Assembly (NCBI GenBank): GCA_008363385.1
Contig: RHKY01000002.1
Coordinates: 140,073-204,072, forward strand
Source: Acidobacteriota bacterium
GTDB taxonomy: Bacteria; Acidobacteriota; Thermoanaerobaculia; UBA5066
Direction of reading: 5' to 3'
Length of the DNA: 64,000 nucleotides
The notes beneath the pieces were generated by a model. It saw only the letters and a program-made list of their open reading frames with translations. It had not been told where the DNA came from and searched no databases. Both the position numbers and the translations under genes were made by a program. Below, piece by piece: positions 53,098 through 61,408 of the stretch (the first letter of the stretch is position 1; each line of letters starts with the position of its first letter).

Positions 53098-54483
53098 TCA
53101 GGTCGGGCGGCTCCGGCCCCTCCAGAACGCGTAGGCCGGAAGGCCCGCCAGGACCAGGCCGAGCCCGGCGAGCGACTCGAACGGCCGCTCCAGGAGGGTG
53201 AGGACCGCGATCCCGAGCGAGGCCAGGACGAAGAGGGCCGGCACGATCGGGTAGCCCCAGGCCCGGTACGGGCGCGGCAGGTCCGGCCGCTTCCTTCGAA
53301 GGGCGAACAGGCCTGCCGCCGTGGCGGCGTGGAAGAGGACACCCCCGAAGACCGCGTACGTGTAGAGCTGGTCGAAGGTGCCGGAAAGGGCGAGGAGGGC
53401 GGACCAGCCGCCCTGCGTCACGAGGCTCGCCGCGGGGACCCTCGAGACCGGGTCGATCCCGGCCAGCGACCGGAAGAAGAGGCCGTCCTCGGCCATCGGA
53501 GCGTAGAGCCGCGAGGCGTAGAGGACGTTCGCGGCCAGGCAGCCGAGGGAGGAGACCAGGACGACGAGGCCGAGCGCGCGTCCCGCCCAGGGGCCGAAGA
53601 GGGACGCCGCCGCCGCCTCGCCGATCCGGGGCGCGCCGACCATCCCGGGGACCGTCAGCGCGCGGGAGTAGACGAGCTGCAGCCCCAGGTACAGGACGAG
53701 GACGACCGCCACGCCGCCGATCAGCCCCCGCGGCAGCGTCCGGGCCGGGTCGGCCACCTCTCCGGCCGAGAGCGTCAGCCCGTACCAGCCGTCGAAGGTC
53801 CAGAGCGCGGCCACCGTCGCGACGGCGAACGCCCCGGCGCGCGGGAGCGCGGGGAGGGGAGCGAGGGCCGAGGCTCCGCCCTCGTGCGGGGCCAGGAGCC
53901 CCGCCGCGACGAACGCGGCGAGCGCCCCGCACGTCAGGAGCGTCAGCGCCCGCTGCGTCCGCGCCCCGGCCGAGAGACCCCGCAGGTTCACGGCGGTCAG
54001 GAGGAGGACCGCCCCCGCCCCGGCGACCTGGGCGCCGGTCAGCTTCCAGGAAAGGCCCGCGACCGAGGCGGACAGGAGGACCCGCTCGGTCGAGAAGAGC
54101 GGGACGAACCCGCCCAGCGTCGCCCCGAACCCGACCGCGATGGCGGCGATCCCTCCCGACATCAGGACGAGGAAGCCCGCCCAGCCGTAGAGGAACCCGG
54201 CCAGCGGGCCCCACGCCTCGGCCAGGTAGTTGTAGAGCCCGCCGGCCCGCGGGAAGAGGACGCCCAGCTCCGCGTACGTGGCCGCCCCGGCGAGCGTGAG
54301 GAGCCCCGCCCCGGCCCAGGCCAGCAGGAGGAGCCCGGCGTGCGGGAGGGACCGGGCCATCTCGGAGCCGGTCAGGAAGATCCCGGTCCCGACGACGCTC
54401 CCGACCGTCAGGAGGACGCCGTCGCGCGTCGTCAGCGCCCGCCGGAGCGAAGGCGACCCCTCCTCGACGCGAGGATCCCTCAT
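53098..54483 (-). CDS. APC-family amino acid/amine permease
   Basis: Inner-membrane transporter of 461 residues with about 12 hydrophobic segments. The first helix has GVLLTVGSVVGTGIFLTGSEM (unwound substrate-binding helix of the APC fold), then PHAGLLLLAWAGAGLLTLAGA and FPRAGGLYNYLAEAWGPLAGFLYGW, all family hallmarks. It would import amino acids or related amines by cation coupling. Its ATG overlaps the stop of the Rieske oxygenase gene (ATGA), so the transporter probably brings in the oxygenase substrate. The longer frame to 55065 is a shadow of that gene. Confidence 0.9.
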   Translation of the reverse strand: MRDPRVEEGSPSLRRALTTRDGVLLTVGSVVGTGIFLTGSEMARSLPHAGLLLLAWAGAGLLTLAGAATYAELGVLFPRAGGLYNYLAEAWGPLAGFLYGWAGFLVLMSGGIAAIAVGFGATLGGFVPLFSTERVLLSASVAGLSWKLTGAQVAGAGAVLLLTAVNLRGLSAGARTQRALTLLTCGALAAFVAAGLLAPHEGGASALAPLPALPRAGAFAVATVAALWTFDGWYGLTLSAGEVADPARTLPRGLIGGVAVVLVLYLGLQLVYSRALTVPGMVGAPRIGEAAAASLFGPWAGRALGLVVLVSSLGCLAANVLYASRLYAPMAEDGLFFRSLAGIDPVSRVPAASLVTQGGWSALLALSGTFDQLYTYAVFGGVLFHAATAAGLFALRRKRPDLPRPYRAWGYPIVPALFVLASLGIAVLTLLERPFESLAGLGLVLAGLPAYAFWRGRSRPT

Positions 54484-55577
54484 CGGCCCCCCAGCTCGCG
54501 GGCGAGGAGCCTGTGGAAGTGGTGCACCCCGGCCTCGCCGGAGGGAGAGAAGCGCCCGCCGGGGTAGAGGCGCGCGGCGACCCCTTTCTGGACGCTCTCC
54601 ACGACGGACTCGTCCTCCATCTCCACGGCGTGCAGCCCCGAGCCCGCGCCCTTCTCGAGGCGCGAGGCGTCCCAGACGTACGAGAGGAAACGCACTCTCG
54701 TCCGATCGGGGGCGAGCGGCTGGACGAGGTTCACCGAGACGCCCCACGGGTAGACGTTCAGCATCGTGCCCGGCCAGAGCCACCAGTACCACCCCGCCAC
54801 GAGCGTCCCCTCGTCGGGGTGCCCCGCGGGGAGGTCGAAGGCCTCGCCCTCCCGCGCGGCGACGCCCAGCTGGAGGCTCGACCACTCGAAGAGCTCGGTC
54901 CGGTAGGCGTCCAGGTCGAGGGCCGGGGCGAGCGCGGGGTGGACGAACGGGACGTGGAACCCCTCCAGGTAGTTGTCGCAGTAGAGCGCCCAGCTCGCGT
55001 TCACCAGGTAGTCGCGGGAGCGGGACGCGTCGAAGGCCGCCTCGCCCCACGGCAGGTGTCCGCACCGGGAGCGGAGCGGGGCGAGGAGCCCGTCGAGAGG
55101 GACCCCGGGGTCGAGCGCGGCGAACAGGAGCCTCCCGAGCGAGCCGACCGGGACGCGGGCCAGGTCGTCCTCCGGCCGCGGGAACCCCTCCGCTCCCTCG
55201 AACCCCGGCGCGGAGAGGAAGCGCCCGTCGAGGCCGAACCGCCGTCCGTGGTACCGGCAGCGAAGGTGCGGAAGGACGCCCGGCGTCTCGCAGAGGAGCG
55301 CGGCCCGGTGGGTGCAGGCGTTCGAGAGCGCCCGGAGCGTCCCGTCCCGGTCCCGGACGAGGAGGAGCGGCTCGTCGACGTGCCCCGGCAGGAACGTGAC
55401 GGGAAGGGCGCGCCCGGGCCCGTCCACCTCCGCGGCGTCGGCCACGAGCTGCCAGCTCCGCGCGAACACCCTCTCCCGCACCGCCTCGAACGTCGCCGCG
55501 TCCGCGTAGAAACGGCCCGGGAGGGTGCCGGCCCGCCGGACGTCGGGGTCCACCCGGAACGACGTCGCGTCGCTCAC
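54480..55577 (-). CDS. Rieske non-heme iron oxygenase, terminal oxygenase subunit
   Basis: Cytoplasmic oxygenase alpha subunit of 365 residues. The Rieske domain has CTHRAALLC and CRYHGRRFG (C-x-H...C-x2-H) near 88; the catalytic domain has CDNYLEGFHVPFVHP near 200, with the bridging Asp and the two histidines of the 2-His-1-carboxylate iron site. It resembles single-component Rieske enzymes acting on quaternary amines and aromatics (choline monooxygenase, carnitine oxygenase group). No reductase gene is in the window. The start is GTG 55577, overlapping the DUF6265 stop; the longer frame is a shadow. An operon with an APC permease suggests an amine substrate, which is inference. Confidence 0.9.
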   Translation of the reverse strand: MSDATSFRVDPDVRRAGTLPGRFYADAATFEAVRERVFARSWQLVADAAEVDGPGRALPVTFLPGHVDEPLLLVRDRDGTLRALSNACTHRAALLCETPGVLPHLRCRYHGRRFGLDGRFLSAPGFEGAEGFPRPEDDLARVPVGSLGRLLFAALDPGVPLDGLLAPLRSRCGHLPWGEAAFDASRSRDYLVNASWALYCDNYLEGFHVPFVHPALAPALDLDAYRTELFEWSSLQLGVAAREGEAFDLPAGHPDEGTLVAGWYWWLWPGTMLNVYPWGVSVNLVQPLAPDRTRVRFLSYVWDASRLEKGAGSGLHAVEMEDESVVESVQKGVAARLYPGGRFSPSGEAGVHHFHRLLARELGGR

Positions 55578-56092
55578 GGCGCCGACCGGTACGCGTACTC
55601 CTCGCGGGTCCTCTTGCCGTCCTTCGTCTTCTCGAGGACGGCCACCAGCCGGTCCGGGGCCGCGCGCTCGTAGCTCAGCGTCGTGCCGGTCCCCGGCTGC
55701 TCCCAGGTCGCCTTCTTCCCGACGAGCGAGACCAGCGTCCACGGCTCGGCCGCCCCCTGCGCCTCGCGGCCCGAGAGGTCGGGCCCGAAGTGCTTCAGGA
55801 GGAGACTCGCCCCGTCGGGCCGGGCCTCGACCACGAGGAGCTCGTAGAGGATCGGCTTGCCGTCCGCCACAACGCGGAACATTCCCAGGAGAGCCCCTCC
55901 GTCGGGGCCCATCCACCACTCCTCGATCCGCGCCCCTCCCGCCTCGCCGACCCACCTCCCGGTCAGGAACGAGAAGTCCTGGAGGGCGGCCCTCTTCGCC
56001 TCCTGAGCGGCGCCGGGGCTCGCGACGGCGAGGAGGAGAGGGAGGACGAGGAGGAGCGGCGGGGCCAGCGCCCGCGCGAGACGGCGTTTCAT
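55574..56092 (-). CDS. Secreted DUF6265-type protein
   Basis: Exported protein of 172 residues with a signal peptide (LLLVLPLLLAVASPGAAQ). The mature region FSFLTGRWVGEAGGARIEEWWMGPDGGALLGMFRVV is the typical beginning of DUF6265 proteins, a lipocalin/FABP-like beta barrel of unknown role. The ATG at 56092 is preferred, with GAGG eight bases upstream; a GTG lies three codons earlier. First gene of a coupled operon with the oxygenase (GTGA overlap) and permease. TAGGAT lies 18 bases upstream as a possible -10. Confidence 0.8.
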   Translation of the reverse strand: MKRRLARALAPPLLLVLPLLLAVASPGAAQEAKRAALQDFSFLTGRWVGEAGGARIEEWWMGPDGGALLGMFRVVADGKPILYELLVVEARPDGASLLLKHFGPDLSGREAQGAAEPWTLVSLVGKKATWEQPGTGTTLSYERAAPDRLVAVLEKTKDGKRTREEYAYRSAP

Positions 56093-56110
56093 GTCCGGCA
56101 CCTCGCGCGG

Positions 56111-56116
56111 ATCCTA
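56111..56116 (-). promoter_or_regulatory. Possible -10 element TAGGAT of the DUF6265-oxygenase-permease operon
   Basis: Minus-strand TAGGAT in the 108-base gap between the divergent DUF6265 and flavoprotein genes, 18 bases before the ATG at 56092. Same hexamer as before the sulfatase and hydrolase-LysM genes. No -35 recognised. Confidence 0.3.
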
Positions 56117-56200
56117 ACCGCCGGAGGCCCCGCAGCGCTTGACGAAGAACGGCAGGCGCCCCACGCTCGCGCTCGCCCCGGGCACGGAGCGGAGGTGCCG

Positions 56201-57355
56201 ATGGAGCGGGTCGGAGCGGCGGTCGTCGGGGGGGGCGCGGTCGGGACGGCCGTGGCGTGGCAGCTGGCCGGGTCGGGCGTCGGGGACGTCTTCCTCCTGG
56301 AGAAGAACGCCCGCCTCTGCGAGGGGCAGTCGGGCCGGTCGAGCGGCGTCGTCCACGCGGGCATCTACTACGCCGAGGGGAGCCTGAAGGCCCGGCTCTG
56401 CGTCGAGGCCAACGCGCGGATGTACGAGTTCTGCGCCGCGCACGGGGTGCCGTGCGAGCGGGTCGGCAAGCTCGTCGTGGCAACGTCGAAGGAGGACCTC
56501 CCGGGACTGGAAGAGGTCCGCCGCCGGGCCACGGCCAACGGCGTGCCGGGGCTGTCGATGCTCACCCGACGTCAGGCCTCGGAGCTGGAGCCGAGCCTCT
56601 CGGTCGAGGCGGCCCTCCTCGTCCCGACGACGGGGATCGTGGACGCGGCCGCCCTCGTGGCGGCCCTCGCCCGGCTGGCCGAGGAGAAGGGGGCGACGGT
56701 CCTGTCCGGGTTCGAGGTGACGCGGGTCGAGGCGCGCGGGGACTCCTTCGAGGTGACCGGAGTCCGCGGCGGGCGCGAGGAGACGTTCGAGGCCGGGCTC
56801 CTCGTCAACGCGGCGGGGCTCTGGTGCGACGAGGTGGGGCGGATGGTCGACCCCGGCCTCGACGCGCGGGTCGTGGGGCTGCGCGGCGAGTACGTCCGCG
56901 TCAACCGCCGCCACCGCCCCGGGCTCTGGCTCTCGGGGCGGAACGTCTACCCGGTCCCCGAGCCGCTCCGGGTCGGCGACGAGACGCTCGGGATGGTCGG
57001 GACCCACCTGACGCCGACGTTCGCGCTGGCCGACGACGGTTCGCGGGTGGTCGGCGACCTCTTCACGGTCGGACCCGAGTTCCGCGTCGCCCCCACGCGG
57101 GACGACTACGAGACGGGGCGGCTTCCGGCGTCGTTCATCGTGGAACGGGCGCGGCGGTACTACCCCGCTCTGACCGAGGAGGACGTCGACCTCGACTACG
57201 CGGGGGTGATGGTCCACCTCGTCGGCGAGAGCGACTGGGTGGTCCGCCGCGACCGGAAGAACCCGAACGCCCTCCACCTCCTCGGCATCGACTCCCCGGG
57301 GCTGACGTGCTGTCTGGCCCTCGGCCGCCTCGCCCGGGAAACCCTCCTCGGCTGA
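56201..57355 (+). CDS. lhgO: L-2-hydroxyglutarate dehydrogenase/oxidase-like FAD protein
   Basis: FAD-dependent DAO-family flavoprotein of 384 residues. The dinucleotide-binding fold VVGGGAVGTAVAWQLA is at the N-terminus with the acidic end LLEKN; GRSSGVVHAGIYYAEGSLKARLCVEAN is the region strongly conserved in LhgO proteins, as are GEYVRVNRRH, RNVYPVPEP and GIDSPGLTCCLALGRL at the C-terminus. LhgO oxidises L-2-hydroxyglutarate to 2-oxoglutarate and feeds electrons to the quinone pool or oxygen. Complete length. The ATG at 56201 follows GGAGG at five bases. Divergent from the oxygenase operon. Confidence 0.9.
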   Translation: MERVGAAVVGGGAVGTAVAWQLAGSGVGDVFLLEKNARLCEGQSGRSSGVVHAGIYYAEGSLKARLCVEANARMYEFCAAHGVPCERVGKLVVATSKEDLPGLEEVRRRATANGVPGLSMLTRRQASELEPSLSVEAALLVPTTGIVDAAALVAALARLAEEKGATVLSGFEVTRVEARGDSFEVTGVRGGREETFEAGLLVNAAGLWCDEVGRMVDPGLDARVVGLRGEYVRVNRRHRPGLWLSGRNVYPVPEPLRVGDETLGMVGTHLTPTFALADDGSRVVGDLFTVGPEFRVAPTRDDYETGRLPASFIVERARRYYPALTEEDVDLDYAGVMVHLVGESDWVVRRDRKNPNALHLLGIDSPGLTCCLALGRLARETLLG

Positions 57356-57489
57356 TCGCGGCACCGTCCCGCATTCGCGCAGGCGCGTGAGGGGCGTCAC
57401 GGGCGGAATCCGGCCGGGGCTCCCACATTCTCCGGAGTGCCGAGACGCCGGCGAAGCTGCGCGGAGCCGGCACGCCCAGGAGGGGAAAG

Positions 57490-58434
57490 ATGCCCAAGAC
57501 GCTGACGTCCGGCTCGACCGGACCCGAGGTGAAGAACCTCCAGACCCGGCTGAACCAGAGCCCGCCGTCTGCCCTCCCCCCGCTCACCGTCGACGGGATC
57601 TTCGGCCCGAAGACGCTCGCCCGCGTCAAGGAGTTCCAGAGGCAGAAGGGGCTGCAGGTGGACGGGATCGTCGGCCCGAAGACGTGGGGGGCGCTCGGCG
57701 CGGGCGGCGGCCCCGGTGCCGACAAGCCCCCGGCCCCGATGGAGGGGACCGTTTGCGGGACGTGCGACGAGGCCAACGTGGGCCTGGGCCGGTCGCTGGC
57801 CCAGCGCCTCCTCGCCGCGCTCCCGACGCCCGGGGCCTCCTCGGGCTCCGGCGGGACCAGCGTCATCCCGAGCGCCTACCGGTTCCTGACCGAGGCGCAA
57901 CGGGCGACCGCCCGGACGGCCTTCGGCGACAGCCTCGACTTCTCGCGGATCTACCTCTCGGACTCGACCGGCGCCGGCGGCCGGCCGTTCACCTTCGCCT
58001 TCCCCGACGGCACCACGACCGCGCAGATCATCAACTGCGGGACGTTCAGCCCGGGGACGAAGCTCCTGATCCACGAGCTGACGCACGTCTGGCAGTCGCA
58101 GCACCACTCCGACCCGTACCAGTTCATGAAGAACTCCGTCAACTGCCAGGCGGGCGCCGCGACCGTGAACACGGCCCTGGCCCTCTCGGAGCCGGACCTC
58201 ATCCTGCACGGGGACTGGCCCGGCTTCTGGCCCTTCTCGGCCTACGCCTACATGCCCGGCTTCGGCCTGGCGGCCTACGCCGCCGAGCAGATGGCCCAGG
58301 CCAACGAGCTGGCCGACACGAACGTCAGGAACGCGATCAAGGGGACGGCGATGAACGCGGTCAGCAGCGACAACGAGAAGGCGCTGAAGCTGACCACGTA
58401 CGGGGACCGGAGGACGCCGGGCGTCAAGAGCTGA
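57490..58434 (+). CDS. Peptidoglycan-binding protein with HExxH (eCIS-core-like) domain
   Basis: Product of 314 residues with no signal peptide. Residues 3-75 form a PG_binding_1 domain (GPEVKNLQTRLNQ, VDGIFGPKTLARVKEFQRQK, VDGIVGPKTWGALG). After a Gly/Pro linker comes a helical domain that ends in LLIHELTHVWQSQH, with His195, Glu196 and His199 forming an HExxH zinc motif. This HELTHVWQ version is seen in DUF4157/eCIS-core and vgr-related proteins that travel with contractile injection systems, though also in free metallopeptidase-like proteins. A strong GGAGGGG site precedes the ATG. The cytoplasmic location plus cell-wall binding suggests a loaded effector or spike-associated cargo; this is inference. 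Confidence 0.8.
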   Translation: MPKTLTSGSTGPEVKNLQTRLNQSPPSALPPLTVDGIFGPKTLARVKEFQRQKGLQVDGIVGPKTWGALGAGGGPGADKPPAPMEGTVCGTCDEANVGLGRSLAQRLLAALPTPGASSGSGGTSVIPSAYRFLTEAQRATARTAFGDSLDFSRIYLSDSTGAGGRPFTFAFPDGTTTAQIINCGTFSPGTKLLIHELTHVWQSQHHSDPYQFMKNSVNCQAGAATVNTALALSEPDLILHGDWPGFWPFSAYAYMPGFGLAAYAAEQMAQANELADTNVRNAIKGTAMNAVSSDNEKALKLTTYGDRRTPGVKS

Positions 58435-58513
58435 CGGGAGACCGCCCGTCAACCGGGCGGAGGGTTCGCGCGTCCATCGGCAGCCGGACTTGCCTCCGGA
58501 AGGACGCCGATCG

Positions 58514-61306
58514 ATGCGAAGCCCTCGCCAACGCCCGCCCCGCGCGGCCCTCCTCCTCGCCCCCCTTGTCCTCTCCGCCGACCTCGGGGCCTCCTCGCTC
58601 ACGCTCCCGGGCCTCGCCAACGCTCCCGGGAAGAACGGGGCGCGGTTCGAGACGGCGCTCACGGTCCTGAACGCCGGGTCGGCCGAGGCCGACGTCCTGT
58701 TCGGGCTCGTCCCCGCCCCGGGGGCGGCGGCCCGCCCGGAGACGGCCCGGCGGATCCGGCCGGGCGAGACGCTGGTCCTCGAGAATGCGCTGAAGGACCT
58801 CTTCGGCCTCGACGGGACCTTCGGGACGCTGACCGTGGCGAGCTCGTCGCCCCTCGTCCTGGGGGGCTCGACGAGGAACGTCGCGTCCGCCTCGGGGACG
58901 TACGGCGTCGGCCTCCGTCCGGTGCCGGCCGGCGAGGAGCTCGCCCCGGGGTCGCCCGGGCACGCCTCCTGGCTCTCGCACACGGGGGAGTCGGCGCCGG
59001 GCTCGCGGGCCAACGTGACGGTCGCCCTCCTCGACCCGGGGAGCGCCGCGACGCTCGAGGTCTTCGACGCCGCGGGCACCCTCGTCGTCTCCGTCCCGAT
59101 CGCGTCCCCGACGCCCGTGACGTGGCAGGCCTCGATCTCCGACCTGGCCCCGGGGCGGGCTGTCGCCCCGGGACGCGCCGTCCTGACGCCGACCGCCGGC
59201 CGGGCGGCCGGGTTCGTCTCGGTCGTCGACAACGCGACGGGGGACGGGCTCCTCGTCCCCTTCGTCCGCTCCCCCGCGGGCGAGACCGACCTCCTCGTCG
59301 ACGGCGTCGCGAAGACGCCGGGAGAGCGCGGGACCCGTTGGACCACGGCCCTCTTCCTCGCCAACCCCGGGCCGCAGCCCATCCTCGTCTCCGTCGACGC
59401 CCTCGGCGTCTCCCCCGCGCCGCCGCTCCGGCGGTTCGAGCGGACCGTTCCCGCGGGCGGCGTCCTCGTCGAGGAGGACCTCCTCGGCGCCTTCGGCTCG
59501 GCCGACGGCTCGGCCGGCTCCGTGAGGGTCCGCTCCTCCGGACCCCTCCTCGCCCTGGCCGCCACGACGACGGCCGACCCCTCCGGGGGTCCCGGCCGCT
59601 TCGGCGTCGTGCAGCGCGGCGTCCCGTACCGCGGCGGCCTCCTCGGACAGGGGGAGGAGGCCACCCTCTCGGGCCTCGCCCACGGGACGGGCTTCCGGAC
59701 GAACGTGGCCCTGCAAGCGGGCGCGGGCGGGGCCGAGGCGACGCTCACGCTCCGCGACGGGGCGGGCACGGCCCTGGCGAGCGCGGACCTCGTCCTCGGT
59801 TCCTCCGAATGGCGGCAGGAGAGCCTGTCGGGATGGACCGGCGTCGCGGCCGCAGCCGGGGGCTCCCGCCTCGACGTCCGCGTCTTGCGAGGGACGTTGC
59901 ACGCGGCGGCGACGGTCGTCGACGACGGAACCGGGGACGCTGTGGCGATCGCCGGCGCGCCGCTCCCCGCCTCTTGCGCCGGCGCGGTCTCTCCGGGAGC
60001 CGCCGCGCCGGGGACGACGCTCGTGGTCGGATCGGCCGCGGGGAGGATCCGCCCCCTCCTCGGCGTCAACATCGGCCCGATCCCGGCCGGGGAAGCGACC
60101 GCAGACCTCACGGACGCCTACCACGAGGCGGGCGTCACCTCGATCCGGACGCACGACTACTACGGCCCCCTCGACATGGCAACCCTCTACCCGAGCCAGT
60201 CGGCCGACCCGGGAAGCCCGGCCTCGTACGACTTCGCGCGGAGCGACGCCGTCTTCGCCAGGATCGTCGCGGGCGGGTTCGAGCCGCTCCTGCGACTCGG
60301 CGACTCGTACTCGGCCGCCGTCGGCTACCCGCTGGCGGTCCCCCGCCGCCCCACGAACCCCGACAGCTGGGTCGCGGCCGCCGTCGAGGTCGTCCGCCAC
60401 TACGACGACGCCTCCCGGTGGGGAGGCCGGCCGCTCCGGTACGTCGAGATCTGGAACGAGCCGGACAACGGCAGGTTCTGGGACGGGACGCAGCAGGAGT
60501 TCTTCTCCCTCTTCTCCAAGGCCGCCCGGGCGCTGAAGGAGGCCTTCCCCCACCTCCTCGTCGGCGGGCCCGGCTTCGCCCCGTCGGGTGCCCTCGCCCC
60601 GCAGGGACAGGCCATGACGCGCGGCCTCCTCGACCGCCTCCGCGCCGACGGCGTCGCGGTCGACTTCCTCTCCTGGCACTCCTACGCGAACGACCCGGAG
60701 ACGGTGAGGTCGATGGCCCGCTTCTACCGGACGGAGCTCGACGCCCGCGGGTTCGCCACCGTCTCCACGGTGATCGACGAGTGGAACACCGAGACGCGGA
60801 ACGCCTCGCCCGAGGACGCCCTCGCCCTCCGCGCGGGCGGGCGCGGCGCCGCGATCCTGACCGCCACGTGGGTCGTCCTCCAGGAGGAGGGGATCGTCGA
60901 CGCCTCCGTCTACCGAGGCCCCGACCCCTCCATGAACGCCCCGCAGTTCTACGGCCTCTTTTACGCCGACGCCCGCCCGAAGCGGACGGGGCTCGCCCTC
61001 GGCCTCTGGAAGAGGCTGGCCGACCACCCCGAGCGGCTCGCCCTCGCGGCCTCGCGGGCGGACGGCGCGCCGGCCCTCTACGCCCTCGCGGGCCGGAGCG
61101 GCTCCGGCGAGGTGGCGCTCCTCGTGGCGAACGCCTCGGCCACGGCGACCTCGGTGAAGGTCGTCCTCCCCGGCGGGAGCGCCCCGTCCTGCCTGCGCGT
61201 CTCCGTGGTGAGCGACGCCTCGGACGCGGTGATCGCGCGGACGGTCTCGGGCGACACGGCGGCCGTCCCGGCGTACGCGACGCTCCTCGTCGTCCCGGTG
61301 CCCTGA
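58514..61306 (+). CDS. Secreted GH39-like glycosidase with N-terminal beta-sandwich modules
   Basis: Exported protein of 930 residues with a signal peptide (PPRAALLLAPLVLSADLG). Residues about 25-500 are two tandem beta-sandwich modules (RFETALTVLNAGSAEA, SRANVTVALLDPGS; RWTTALFLANPGPQ, FRTNVALQAGAGG). A (beta/alpha)8 domain follows from about 515 with LLGVNIGP, VEIWNEPDNGRFW near 645 (acid/base Glu) and STVIDEWNTE near 753 (nucleophile Glu), the clan-A retaining pair as in GH39/GH5-type enzymes. Both acids are present, so it is probably active; the substrate is unknown. The ATG at 58514 is chosen over an upstream TTG-type start for signal-peptide fit. It shares modules with the protein at 11462-14494, but in reverse order. 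Confidence 0.82.
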   Translation: MRSPRQRPPRAALLLAPLVLSADLGASSLTLPGLANAPGKNGARFETALTVLNAGSAEADVLFGLVPAPGAAARPETARRIRPGETLVLENALKDLFGLDGTFGTLTVASSSPLVLGGSTRNVASASGTYGVGLRPVPAGEELAPGSPGHASWLSHTGESAPGSRANVTVALLDPGSAATLEVFDAAGTLVVSVPIASPTPVTWQASISDLAPGRAVAPGRAVLTPTAGRAAGFVSVVDNATGDGLLVPFVRSPAGETDLLVDGVAKTPGERGTRWTTALFLANPGPQPILVSVDALGVSPAPPLRRFERTVPAGGVLVEEDLLGAFGSADGSAGSVRVRSSGPLLALAATTTADPSGGPGRFGVVQRGVPYRGGLLGQGEEATLSGLAHGTGFRTNVALQAGAGGAEATLTLRDGAGTALASADLVLGSSEWRQESLSGWTGVAAAAGGSRLDVRVLRGTLHAAATVVDDGTGDAVAIAGAPLPASCAGAVSPGAAAPGTTLVVGSAAGRIRPLLGVNIGPIPAGEATADLTDAYHEAGVTSIRTHDYYGPLDMATLYPSQSADPGSPASYDFARSDAVFARIVAGGFEPLLRLGDSYSAAVGYPLAVPRRPTNPDSWVAAAVEVVRHYDDASRWGGRPLRYVEIWNEPDNGRFWDGTQQEFFSLFSKAARALKEAFPHLLVGGPGFAPSGALAPQGQAMTRGLLDRLRADGVAVDFLSWHSYANDPETVRSMARFYRTELDARGFATVSTVIDEWNTETRNASPEDALALRAGGRGAAILTATWVVLQEEGIVDASVYRGPDPSMNAPQFYGLFYADARPKRTGLALGLWKRLADHPERLALAASRADGAPALYALAGRSGSGEVALLVANASATATSVKVVLPGGSAPSCLRVSVVSDASDAVIARTVSGDTAAVPAYATLLVVPVP

Positions 61307-61334
61307 GCCCCCGCGGGCGACTGGCCGAGAAGCC

Positions 61335-61407
61335 GTGTCGGAGGGGGTGCAGCGGGAACCGACTTCCGGCCGAGCCCCGAGGCTCGGCGGGGTTCCCCCT
61401 GCGACAC
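61335..61407. terminator. Branched inverted repeat between convergent genes
   Basis: Nested stems: GTGTCG (61335-61340) with CGACAC (61402-61407), partial pairing of the following arms, and an inner 8-bp perfect stem GCCGAGCC/GGCTCGGC (61369-61376 / 61381-61388) with loop CCGA. It lies between the convergent GH39-like and S9-like genes and could end both transcripts. Confidence 0.6.
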
Positions 61408-61408
61408 G

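Noticed and set aside
50269-54567. A 1432-codon open frame on the plus strand opposite the propeller and permease genes
   Set aside because: Arg/Gly/Asp-rich composition without domains; it is the stop-poor antisense frame of GC-rich genes that have clear homology on the other strand.
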